Below are positions 35,424 to 48,000 of a stretch of 64,000 nucleotides of DNA, in pieces; positions within the stretch are counted from its first letter, which is position 1; every line of letters starts with the position of its first letter. Both the position numbers and the translations under genes were made by a program. A model generated the notes under the pieces. The model was given only the letters and a program-made list of their open reading frames with translations. It ran no database searches and was not told where the DNA came from. This DNA comes from Alitta virens. Taxonomy: Eukaryota > Annelida > Polychaeta > Phyllodocida > Nereididae. The DNA is taken from NCBI GenBank assembly GCA_932294295.1, contig OW028576.1, positions 25,365,227 to 25,429,226 on the forward strand, written 5' to 3'.

Positions 35424-35674
35424 TTACTAACTTGCTCAATCAACAACCAGAACAATGGCATGCTATATGGGATGATAAGTTATTTTCTTCCTTACTTACT
35501 GACCTACTTACTTACTGACTGCTTCTATAACTATTCACTTGTTTACTCATTAACTTATTTACTTACTAACTAACATAATAACCAGCTAAATAAACATACT
35601 TAGTTAATTACTTACTTACTACTTATATAATACTACTTACTTAATATATATTTACTTACTGACTTATTTACTTA

Positions 35675-37365
35675 CGGTGCCTCAAAAAAGTGATGGGACA
35701 GACATGTATGGGGTTTATTTTTACTTTCTCTGTAGAAATGGACTTTCAAAAATTAAGACTTACTGTTTCAACGTGTTCTGTTGAATGCTGTGAGAATGTT
35801 TGTTGTCTGTGTTATCCTTCCATGCATGATTAAGCACACAGTTACACAAAAAGCATTGAACCATGTCATATAGGACTCAAAAACGTCTTGAGACACCTCA
35901 AGAGTTAAGCCTTAATTGATCGCTAGACACTAATCTGCTATTATGCTTGAAGTTAAACAATACATTTTAGGTCCAGGCTATCACTATAATGGACACTGAG
36001 TGAGGAGAGACTGTTTTTGGCTTTTTAGTTTCAATATATTAAAATTATTAGATTTCATGTCATTTCTGTAAGGAAGGCAAGGAAACTATTGTGTTCAAAA
36101 ATTTAAAACACAATAATAAGTCTGGAAAATGAAACAAATATGGCATTAGCAACATCTCTTAAGTGTTAAAAGCTGCTAAAACCACTGTGCACAATGTCCT
36201 ACAGAAGTTCAACCAAACTGGCAGCAAAGCCAACCTTCCTAAATCAGTGCGTCCAGGGGCAACTTCAGCTACTGATGACCATGCCATAAGGCGGATTGTG
36301 GAGAAAACCCCCAAACTAACTGCCTCTGAGGTCAACCAAGCATTGAAGGATGCAGGAATAACCATCAGTGACCAAACCATAAGGAATAGGTTACATGATG
36401 CAGGGTTCATGGGACGTCGGGCACGCTGCAAACCCCTGATATGTGCCAAGAACCGAAGAGCAAGGCTAGAATTCGCAAGGGCACATGTTGATAAACCCAA
36501 ATCTTACTGGGAAAAAGTCCTGTGGACAAATGAAACTAAAATAAACATGTTTCAGTCTATGGCAACTGCACAATGTGGAGACCAAAGGACAAAGCTGATG
36601 ATCCAAGGTATACCTCTGCATCTATGAAGCAAGGAGGAGGTATTGTGATGGCCTGGGCATGTATTACTGTCAAAAGACCTGGTGACCTGGTCTTCATTGA
36701 TGACATAACTGAAGATGGATCCAGCATAATGGATGGCAACACCTACAGGAAGATATTGAGCAAGTATATTGAGCCAAATGGGAAAAATCTTGCTGGCAGG
36801 GGCTTAATTGTGCAGTCTGATAACGACCCGAAACATACTGCAAAGGCTACCCAAGAGTTCATTGCTAAGAAAAATTGGATAGTATTCAACTGGCCAAGTC
36901 AATCACCCGATCTGAACCCAATTGAGCACATCTTCTGTCTCCTGAAGAGGCAAATGCATTCAGAAAATCAAAAAAATAAGGCTGAACTGAAACAATTAGT
37001 TTTGAAGACTTGGAAAGACATTAAACCGAACATTTTCCAGAAGATCATCCACTCTATGCCACGGTGTCTTGAAGCAGTCATTGAAAATAAAGGTTATGCC
37101 ACAAAATATTGACTGACATTGATTTTGCATATGATAATCATGGGTGTCCCGACACTTTTTTGAAGTGATAAATCATCTGTCGGTTGTTTGTCACACTGTT
37201 GCAGATCAAATGATTACATAATTGTCACTTTTGCTTTAAAACTGTGTTCTACTATGTTCAATAAAGTCATCTTATAAGTATTAGTGTTCTAATGTCATTC
37301 TATGAAATGTGGCCAGTGATATTAGAGAAAATCTTGGACTGTCCCATCACTTTTTTGAGGTACTG
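35675..37365 (+). mobile_element. Tc1/mariner element, 1.69 kb, copy B only
   Basis: Terminal inverted repeats read CGGTGCCTCAAAAAAGTGAT on the left and, reverse-complemented, CAGTACCTCAAAAAAGTGAT on the right, each flanked by TA. The copy A empty site at about 19205-19225 has the TTAC microsatellite running straight into CTACTTGCA. The element carries a broken transposase gene. Confidence 0.92.
36163..37112 (+). pseudogene. Tc1-type DDE transposase, frameshifted
   Basis: Two overlapping frames, 36163-36627 and 36573-37112, together cover the helix-turn-helix region (AKTTVHNVLQKFNQTG), the paired-like second half (SDQTIRNRLHDAGF) and the DDE domain. The expected first catalytic Asp is replaced (TNETKINMF), the second is in VQSDNDPKHTA, and the Glu is in DLNPIEHIF. 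A frameshift near 36575-36625 and a stop just before 36163 also interrupt it, so it cannot encode active enzyme. Confidence 0.9.
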
Positions 37366-39160
37366 TACGTACTTGCAATATCAGACTATATTTAAATAGT
37401 ATACTTTCAAATAAATTGTCATTATTCATTTGTCATTTGCACCTGCAAACATATGCCCATGTGCATATTTACCCACAAGATCTGAGCCCGCTAGTGCCCG
37501 CACAATACCAACATTTTGCCAGACATCAGACTTGGCAATGCTGAGATGCCTTAATTTTAACACTCAAGTGAATTAGTAACTTGTTCATTGGACTTAGCCA
37601 TGTTGCTGATAGGAACTTCAGCTTGTGACTGAAAGATGCTAGAAACTGAAGACCAGTTACGAATATTCCCTCAAATAAAAATTAACATGCTGTTTCAGGT
37701 ATATAACTGAGACAGGATATGACTCAAACAGTGTCTTTGATATAAATCACACAGTTCATGCTCCAGTAAATAAAGTTTGATTACTAAACCACATGGGATT
37801 ATCAGCATGTGGTCCTTAATCACCATCTGTTCCAACTTCAATTAAACTTTTGTTGAAGAAGTTATATTTCATTGCTCGTATGAATCTTGAGTGTGATGTA
37901 ATTGTAATTTATAATAAGCAAAATATATAATTTTGTTTTACTGGTGATCTAATGTCCACGCCTTCCCCGTGCCCACGCTATCGAATGCGCAGGTGCCCGT
38001 GGGTAGTCCATAGGCACATGCAGCTGCGCCTGCGCCTGCACAGGTCTGCCCACCTCGAGCAGGTCTATAGCAGAAACAACACAGTGTGTAGTGTAAATGA
38101 AACTATTGGCTAACCAGGTGGCTGGTTTCTCTCAGAAATATATAGTAGGTTAACCCCACAAACCCATGCTAAAAATGGCCAAGCTGCAGTGGTTCAACAT
38201 TGGGCCAACAATTGTACCAAACTTTTGTTAACTACAGTTGTGGTCAAACATGTGCATACACTTAAACAGATATCCATTATTAAAGTGCACTTAACCTGTC
38301 ACTATGATCATAATAGAGTCTTTCACTGGGCAGCTCTTAATTCAACCAGACATAAGTCTTTCCTCTCCTCATATGACTCACTTTGCTTTTCAGAAATTAT
38401 ATAGAAGATCATAACTCACCTGTTCAAAAAATATAACTATCTCAGGGACAGAACAGAAATCTACTATGTAATAAGATGTCAAATATACATTAAAATGCAC
38501 TAAATACTGCTGCTAGGATGCACTTTGCCTCAGCCAATCACAGTTAAGGGCGGGAACTTTTTCAACCAATAGAATTGCAGTATTATGTCGTAGCCACGTG
38601 GTGGAGATTTAGATAAGCTTCCGTAAAAATTAACTATTATTGTCCGACATATTCCTAAAAACCTGACCTACAGAAAACATAGTTTTAGCCAGATTCATTG
38701 AATACCTTTGACAAAATGTAGTGTCAGCCGACATTGTCACAGCTAAATAGTCATATGATAGTAGGCCAACAGCAGACCAATGGGCAATCCAGACTTGACT
38801 TTGGTCTGACATAACATTTGAACTACAGTATTCCAATCTGACACAGGGTCAATGTTTCCAGTGAGCCTTCACAAAAGTTTGTGTTCTCTGAGATACACTC
38901 TTTTTGTTATACATGTATACTAATGTCAAGTTAACCTGTTGTTAACCGTCCATTTGTTATTTTGTCAGTTAACTTTGTCATCAGCCTTCTATTTATAATA
39001 TACCTTCTGAGCAACTAAAATGACTAATACCTGAGAATATACCATATGTGGTCCTAAGGATGAGAATATAGAATACAAGACAACTTCTTAGGACATATTC
39101 TTTACCCTTCTTCTGTTATTGTTGGATGGATTACCTTTCTCGGTCGAGTTTCATTCATGC
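37366..39160. other. Copy B upstream region of the transporter
   Basis: This aligns with 19230-21110 of copy A. It includes the broken counterpart of the 79-codon frame (about 37480-37690), the GC-rich patch near 37960-38070 and GGCCAAC-rich DNA. Between 38330 and 38620 it holds about 300 bases with no clear match in A, including CTGCCTCAGCCAATCACAG-like sequence. Confidence 0.4.
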
Positions 39161-39176
39161 ATTTGACAGATGGCCG

Positions 39177-39235
39177 ACCAATTAGAACTGCATAAAAATA
39201 AGTTATGACTTTGTTAGCAGATTCAGCTGACTGTA
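39177..39235 (+). promoter_or_regulatory. Core promoter of SLC43-like gene B, first-exon donor missing
   Basis: GACCAAT and CATAAAAATA (39191-39200) match copy A. Homology stops at GCTGACTGTAC (about 39235); the next roughly 270 bases of copy A, including its GTAAGC donor, are replaced by about 45 unrelated bases. If transcription still starts here, another donor must be used. Confidence 0.45.
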
Positions 39236-40370
39236 CATGGAGGTCATGGTTTTTGGTTGCATTTATTTGTTCAACTTTTTGGGTTATCTATATATGTGGT
39301 CAATGGTGGTCTAAACAGAAACTTGTAGAAAGTGAGTCAAGATATGCAAACATCGCGCTAACCAAGCATTGGACCAACTTCAATTTGGAGTCAGACAACA
39401 ATTGATCAACAACATTGGCCTTGCATTGGTTGCATGTAGTAAGTAGGCCTTGGTGGAGGTTTGTTCTCTCTCAGAGCATATTGTTGTTGCATATATTTTT
39501 GTTATTGCTGTATTTTGATTACTCATCTAAGAAAAACAATCATACAATTCAACTTTGACTTTGAAAGAACTGACTGCCCTTGAAAACAATGACACATGTC
39601 TCCAAAAACAAGCTAAACAGCCATCGACATTGTTTCTATAGGTGCATTTGCATATCTCAAAGCAGCTGTGTTTTATATGTCGTTGCCTGCTGATAAAACT
39701 TTCTATTTTCATTGACATGAAACTGTGTTTTAGGTGGAAACTGACAGTATAATATTATAGTGACCTTCACGTTCTGATAACATCCTGTAAAAATCATCTA
39801 TGTCAAATTTGCTGTAGAATTGGTCTCATAGAACCTACTTATCATCAAATATATGCTAACCAAATCTCCTAATCCATCATTGAGCACAAACATTTGATAA
39901 CATTACAGAAGTGCTTTCTTATAAAACCTTCTATCTCCATATATTTCAACTCAAAGCTTTGCATAGGTCCATGTCAATTTGTTAAAAATAGCTCCTATGT
40001 CAACTATTATCCAAAAAAACATGATTCAATTATTATTATTATAGCCGGATGCCCACAGGCCGTAAGCCTTATGATCAAGCTGGCAGGAATTGTAGAATTC
40101 AGCAAAATGTCAGTCTCGCGCATGTGCAAAGTGTACCCTTGCAGTTTTTCTTCAAAACAAGATTCTCGAAAGGCAAGGCAAATGTTATGATGAGTGCCAT
40201 CGATTAAAAACGTTTAAGTCAATTTATGTGAAAGATAGGCCTGTTAAACTAATCGTCCCATGGATTGTGTTCGCTGTCGATTACAGGTGCCTGTGGCTGG
40301 ATGCTTCAGGTATTTTCATGTTATACATTATATCTTCAGGTACAACTATCCACTAGGCAAAATTAACACA

Positions 40371-41150
40371 ATGCAGGGGATTTCACAAACAATTTTTCCG
40401 AAAGTTCAACTCTGGCTGACTCTGTTCCTCAGTGGGTTTGAGTGCCTAATTTATGGGGTGACTTTCACAGGTTGGGCATCCATCGTTTATGTCTTCAAGG
40501 AAGAGGGTATCTTCAGCCATCTTTGTAATTCAGAAGAACCTCAGTCAACATTGGCTTTGAATACAAGTTCCATAGTTATGACTACTGAACCACTCTTAAG
40601 CTTTTCCGTGACAAGAAACTATGAGGTATGCTTATTAAACCTATACCTTATAATAAAGTAATTGTCAAAAGTGATTACTCTCCTATCTAAAATTGCAAAT
40701 GCACTGTACATAAGGTTTAAAATGGTAATATCTCAGGAAATGTTCACATGACTACAGCAGAATTTTCAGAGATTAGTGTTGGTGTAAAAAACTTTAATTT
40801 GAAGGTTGCAAATGCACATTATACACCCGGAGATTGAAACCACAATCGCTAAATGGTCAATATGAAAAACTAACTCAAGTGAAAAGTTATCTGTCAGCTC
40901 GCCACAACTAATAAATCAATTTGCCAGTTTGTGGCAAGTGCGGCGCATTGAAATAGGTTATCGATAGTTGTTAAGAGTTGATATTACATTACATAGTAGA
41001 ATTGTGTTCATTTTAATGGCACAATGTGCAAAGGTTAGTGATTGCAACTCACCCTAGTGAAAAACATTCCAATGTAATGTTATTTGGCTCCTGACTCCCA
41101 CTTTGTGAGATGTATATGCTGACGCCCAAAACATTGACACAACATACACT

Positions 41151-41192
<42 letters not shown>

Positions 41193-42009
41193 AAAGTAAC
41201 CAGAGGGAACAGTTTAATTGAACCAATGCTATCCTGTTCAAGGCTAGGCTTTCACAAATAATCAATCTGCAGAGGTGGGTGGGTGATTAGGGCTTTACGT
41301 CCTGTAGTTCTGCACCAGTTGGGCTAATTAGGACAGGCAGATACCATGGCAATGAGATGAAGGATGAAACAGCCATCTAACTTAGGCTCAACCGGGAAGC
41401 ACAATAAAAACAATCACATTCAATTTGGTGAATAATGTCACTATCACAAGCGATGCTATTCACTAAACCTGAAAGCCCACAATTCTTTGTGAATTGCTTC
41501 TGCAAATCAAGAAATGTCAAATCTTTGTATATTTAATTATTGTGAACACATCAAAGTGCCTCCCATCACAAATCTCAAATTAGGAGTCTTTGCTGACACT
41601 AGAAATTGATTTCGTACTAATTCATTCATTTTCTTGAAACAAATAAATGATGATATAAACGCCTTAGCTAGCTTTGGTTCCAGAGAGGACAAGGAAATGA
41701 TACTTGCTAATATAAAATATCACATGCTTGAAGTACAACTAAAAAAATAATTTTTCTGTTCAATAACCAGAGAATTTAAATTATATTACAATTTTATGAA
41801 AAATCAAATAACAAGATATCAAGAAGTAATATATCTGACTCAAGATCTTACAGCCTAATTTATAGTATTTTATTCATGGCGTCGCCTCCAGGCAGCGGCA
41901 TTAATTGCCATGACAAGGTCTTCTGCTATATATTTTTATGACATATTATATTGCACCAATCTTAGTCAAATAAATTGATTGTCTGTTTGTCTGTCTATCT
42001 GTCCAGCTA

Positions 42010-42041
<32 letters not shown>

Positions 42042-45000
42042 GCTGTCTAGCTGTCTAGCTATCAGTCGCGCTGTCTGTCATGTGATGAAGGTGTTTCCAA
42101 ATTGAATTCCATAATTGACTACCAGGCAAACAACAACACCAATGCTGACTTTCCACGATGTTCTGCACAGGACCGGATGTTTTCTCTCATGTTTACGTTA
42201 GCCCTGGTATTTGTTGGTGTGACTGGAATACCGGTTGGATGGTTCTTTGACAAATATGGTCTCCTGAGGACCAGGATCATATCTGTGTGAGTCTTACTTT
42301 AAGAAGATTGAAATAAGTGCTGTTGCCTTTTAATTGCTATTCATTTAATTTAGGGGCATTATCAAGTGAAAGACCCGCCATTTGTGGGGGGATTGGGGCT
42401 TAGATCAGTGTTAGAGTGCTGGGCTTCATTGCCATGGTCTCATTGCTTCTCCTGATAACCTCACAAGGTGCCATCCCACCATTTGCAAAATCAAACCTCA
42501 CCGCGATTTATCCATTTTTGCTCTGCCCCTGGCACAAATTTTATGATTCCACAAAAAAAATTGTGTGTGGGATTTTTCATTCTAAAAAGATTGTTTCTGG
42601 ACTTCTTCATTAGAAAGAAGAAAGAAATACAAAAGTGTCAAAAAAATTGTAGTCACCTCAGAATGTTTCAATTTTTTTGTTGATTTGCACTAGTTCTTGA
42701 ATTAGTTTATGTTGGGACCGTAAATGGCATGATAGCCCAGTCATACCAATATACTTCTAAAGTTAAGGGGAAAGGGAAGAGCCTCATCTTCCACATGTTG
42801 TCACCGGCGGAGCGTAAAGAGAAGAGCTATTAGGTTCTGGAAGATTTTGACCCAATCTTTGAATTCATCTTCAGTTACTGTATATTTTCTGTAATTCCGT
42901 GCACCTAGCATCAATAAATATGAAGTTTCAAGAAGGGTGGTCGACAGACTGATCGACTGACAAAAGGACGGAACAAACATACAAATGTGCAGGCTATTGC
43001 AATACCATAGCCCATACATGGCTTAATCAAACGAAACCAAAGTATTCCAAAACTGGTCCCGGCTGGGTTGGTTGCATATGTTATGTAATTGACCATGGAT
43101 TGTTTAAAGCAACCAAGTTTATTGTTTCAGGATATGTGGAATCATTGGATATTTGATGCTTGCTTGGGCAGGTTCTGATGGTAAGGTTAAATTTTCTATA
43201 ATGCTACCATGGTATTTAAAGAATAAGTCACGCAAAGTTACTATTTATATTGACATTTTTTATGGCTAAAATTTATTCATGACTTCACAAGAATTCTTAT
43301 CATCTATGAATGAATATTTTGCCTTTTACTTAAGATTTCAGTATCTTTAATACTAAACCTACTAGCAACTGAAGAACTATGAATGGACACCTTGTGTTCC
43401 AAGCAATCCACAGAAAATATAGTTTAAATTTGGAACTTTACAGAAGCACTGTTTTTTTTTTTTTATATAGAAGTGTAAGATATTAAGATTTATTGACTTT
43501 TTGCACTTATGTATAACCATTCAGTTACTTATATTCCAGCCTACACCAGTTACTTGCTTTTTCCTGGCATTTTACTTCAAGCTGTATCGTGTATTATTAC
43601 CATTATTACATGCACTCATGTGAGTACTATCAAGTATCAATTATTAAAGGAGGTAAAATCAATGCATTACAATAACATAACATAACATAATATTTATTGG
43701 TCACAGAGTGAAATTTTGATCTCTGACACATACAATGTAAAACAATGTATGTTTACATTATAATGCTACAAGAGAGTGTTGATGTGGTTGTAACTTTATT
43801 AAGTGTAGTTTTTGTTTATTTTATGTTAACTTCATTTGTAGGTATAAATAAATGCTGATTCAATTTTATTGATAAAAATATTCCTTTGAAGATACAGAAT
43901 ATTCTACTAAAAAAATAATAACCGCAAGGAGTCTGACTAATTTGCGTTTAATATAATGTTTTTAAATAACTCATGGCAAATGTCTTCTAAATTTCTAAAG
44001 TTATGACTATTGCTTAGTTGTGACTATTGCTTTAATAACACTGTACTTCAGTTGTAGTATTGTTTATTAAACAGATGGCAACACTTGCTGGTGAACATGC
44101 TGCTACAGCCAGAGCATTATTTTTTGGAGCAGGAAGTTCATCTGTTGTAATCTACCTGATTGTCAAGGTAAATTTTCTTCATTTAGCTTCTTTTTATATG
44201 ATAAAATCATCATGAGGTCATCTTTTGAAAAATGTATTAATGTTTTCTTCAGATACTTTATAAAGAAGGTTTTTCAAGAAAAATATCCATATCTGTCCTG
44301 GCAGCATGTTGGCTTTTGGTTCTACTGTACTCGTATTTTCTCATGCCCCATTATAAAGTTGCAAAAAGCAGCTTGACTGAGATGGAAAAGGACAACCAGT
44401 CTGGCGACAAAGCAGAACAGGACAACCAGATTAGCGACAAGACGGAAAATACTACCAATAGAAATTTAAACAACAGAATCGCAACATTGTCTGAAAATAT
44501 TGACATACAATATAAAGGACAAACTTATACCTCTCAAATCACCACTATACCTTCAAATGAGAATCAAGTCAGTCCTGATGTTGTAAACCCCAAGATGCCT
44601 ACACTGTTCCAATGCATGAAAACTCTACCTTTCCTCTTTCTGGTTATTTGGTTTTCCATAATGTTTTTGGCAGTTTTTGCCTTCCTGGGAATTTACAATC
44701 CGTGGGTAATGAACCTTTCTGGTGGCGATGATGAAATAGGTATTTTTCATAATCTATAATTATATATTTTCTAAAATTGTTTAAAGCATCTATTTGTGTT
44801 GGTGAGAGAGAATATTATATTGTTATGGATACACTGTATTTTAAATCTTTTATCTATTTGCAGTCAGTCATTTAACGAATGTCTTGGCTTACTGTCAACT
44901 TAGTAGTATGTTGATCAGCCTCTTCCCAGGAGTTATCATAGACTTTGTTAGGAAACAAACCAAAGGTGACCTAACACATCACATTATAGGTGAGATGAAA

Positions 45001-48000
45001 TGTTATTATATGTCATTCATAAGTAAAAAACAGATAGCATTCCTGTCCAAATCAAAATTGCTTCAACATTGGCCATCATTGCCCATTATCTTTCTATCTC
45101 TAGTACGCTCCTGTACACTAGCTATCCATACTTAGTATATCCATACCATAGCCAGATGTTAATGGACTGTAATTATTCTGGTGAAAAAGTACCACAAGGT
45201 GTCACTGCCACCGTAGCAGATAACTATTGTCAAAGAATAAGTACCAACAAGCGTCACTCCCTATGCTTCACAATCATTGTAAATGCTGCGCCTCCTTCCC
45301 CAAGAGGCCGGGCATTCTGGGAGAAGTAGGCATAAACTACAACGCCCCTAGTGGATAATAAAATGTATCCAAAAACGTTCTGACAAGTATGTAGTTTTGT
45401 CAATTTTACATTTACAGTATATTAAAATATAATTTTTACATAATCTTAGACATAATTAGCGAATGGAGCAATATATTTACCAATTTAAAACGTCAACACA
45501 GTTTATGCTCTCTGGTTCCACACTAGAGATCTTAACACTACGATGATGTCACAATCTGCCAGTATGATGTCATTCAACTGAGGCAATTGTTCTCTGTTCG
45601 TGACGTCATCAGCCCATTTAACAATGCGCCTCCTTCCCCCATCAAGCCTAGTGCGTCCTAATAACGAGAGTGCATGTTCTTGGTACTTATTCTTTGCTAT
45701 GGATTGATGTTGTCAACCATTCTGTGATGTCATGCATGTAACAATTATGTAATGACGTCATCTTATTGTTTTTTCTTGTGCTATGGTCGTAGCGACCTCA
45801 GTTGGCTCTGTTACTATTTCTTCCGATTGATGTCCAACAAATACTATTGGCTTCGGTGGGGTGATATAATGAACGAACGTGACGACTTGAGAGAAGAGAA
45901 TGATTTATTCACTGGATGACAATTTCATATAGTTAGTGCCATATCAGTGAACATATCGGTGAACATATCGGTGAACATATCGGTGAATCGAAAATATAAT
46001 TATACATGTATGAATAGTTGTGTGACTAAATAAATAAATAAATAATTGAAAACAAAATATGCACACAAGCATTGAAATAACACTGGCAAATATGTGGACT
46101 CTTTAGGTAACCCACGCAAAACCAAGTTAAAGCTTTGTCGCAATGCCACATCACCAATTATCTATATGTGATCCAAATTCTAAATTAAATATAAATAAAA
46201 ATTTACACCATTCAAAATTTGAATACGTTTAAACCTTGATGCATATATAAAGTGAAGTGGACCAACACAAATTTCCCACCAGGAGAACCAAATGAAATGC
46301 AAACCAGGAGGTGCTGCCACCTGGACCAAATAATTACAGCTGGGTCTACTAACAGCCAAACTGGCTGTTACAAATACATTTGCTCAACAGTCAGTCCAAT
46401 ATACATCAAAGTTACAGATGGTTGCTCAGAGGGAAGAGCCCTCTGCCACATGCTTGGTTGGAAGGGAGAGAGAGAGGAAGAAGAAAAAAGACCATATTTG
46501 AACTCATCCAAAGTCCTCTGAAGTTATTGTGTAAAGAAGTATTAGTTATATATCATAGTCTGGAGTTTTCTCACATTTTTGTTGGTTATATCCCTCCACC
46601 AGACTAACTTATATTCCATTAGGCATATTTACTAATATGTTTAATTGTTGGTTTTGTTTTGATGCCTATATTAAGCAAAACAAGTTTGGTTTGCACTCAG
46701 GAGGTAGTACCACACATTTTTGTTGGTTATTGCCCCCTCAGAACAATAGGCAAACAGTCTAAAGCCACTGTCACACGGGCCGGTTTTGCCGTAGTGAACC
46801 CGTAGTATTACGTAATAGTTATGTAACAGCTCTTTCCGCCGGTTTGGCGACAGGTTCTGTCGGCAAAAAGGGGCGGGGCAGCACCCGCCGGGTTACCCGC
46901 CGGGTGCTACGGGTTACCTGCCGGGTTACCGGCCGACTGCCACGGGTTACCCGCCGGCTTTCACGGGTGCCTCGGCGGGTTCTACGGGTACCTCGGCGGG
47001 TTCTACGGGTGACTCGGCGGGTTCTACGGGTGACTCGGCGGGTTCTACGGGTGACTCGGCGGGTTCTACGGGTTATCGTTAAATAGAACTAAATTGTAGT
47101 ATAGTTTATACTGATTCCATACCTGTTTTCGGATCGAAAATATACCAAATATTAAGTGAGTTATTCGTCTGAGAAGGTAGCTAGGTTGGCGGAGGCAATT
47201 AGTGGTGCTCTCGCAGACGTCCGCGCCGGAACTGTATCAATGCTGAGCGCTTCTTTAAAAGGCTGCTACCCTAATATTAGTCCAATTTTCGTCAAATAAA
47301 GACTGGATTGTAGTATAATTCATACTGACTCCATAGGTGTTTTCGGATTGAAAATAGACCAAATATTAAGCGAGATATTCGTCTGAGAAGGCGGTTGTCT
47401 GGTGGCGGCTGCTGCTCCATTAATATTAATCTGATTTGCGTCAAATAAATATTGAATTATAGAAGAGTTCATACTTATTTCACACAGAATTTCAGATTGA
47501 ACATAGACCAAATATTAAGCGTGATATTCGTCAGAGAAGGCAGTAAGGTGCTCTGTGTATGTTCATGACTTGCATGGTGTGGTCAATATTTTTTACCATT
47601 ATATATACATTGTTTGGATGAGCTTTATTGCAATTAATTTCTACTCATTCTGCCAACTGGCCAATGGGAAGGACTTTTCCTTTGGTTTTGTAAAGTCAAT
47701 TAACCTATATATGTAATAGCAATCCGCCTTGACCGTTATGTCAATTGCTATTAGCATTTTGAATAATAGAATGGGGTAAGTCATGCTTTTTCATCATTGA
47801 TCACAAGCATTAATTGAAGTTCTGAATTTTAACTGATTCCTGTTTATTATGCATATTAAAGAGGGAGATTGTTTTGATCATGGATGGAACATGCAATATC
47901 AATATTAATTCCAGTTGGATTATTTTCAGAAACAACAACGAAATATTGATAATTTAAATAAACTAGAGTATATCTATCTATAGATAGTTATTATAGCTCC

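Noticed and set aside
45842..46372. Solo LTR
   Set aside because: The ends are not TG...CA and no primer-binding or polypurine neighbourhood is visible; left as an unclassified insert.
46844..47086. Arg/Val-rich 80-codon frame and similar Pro/Ala/Phe-rich frames at 49122-49864
   Set aside because: These are translations of GC-rich minisatellites in the foldback element, open on both strands because the repeat lacks stops.
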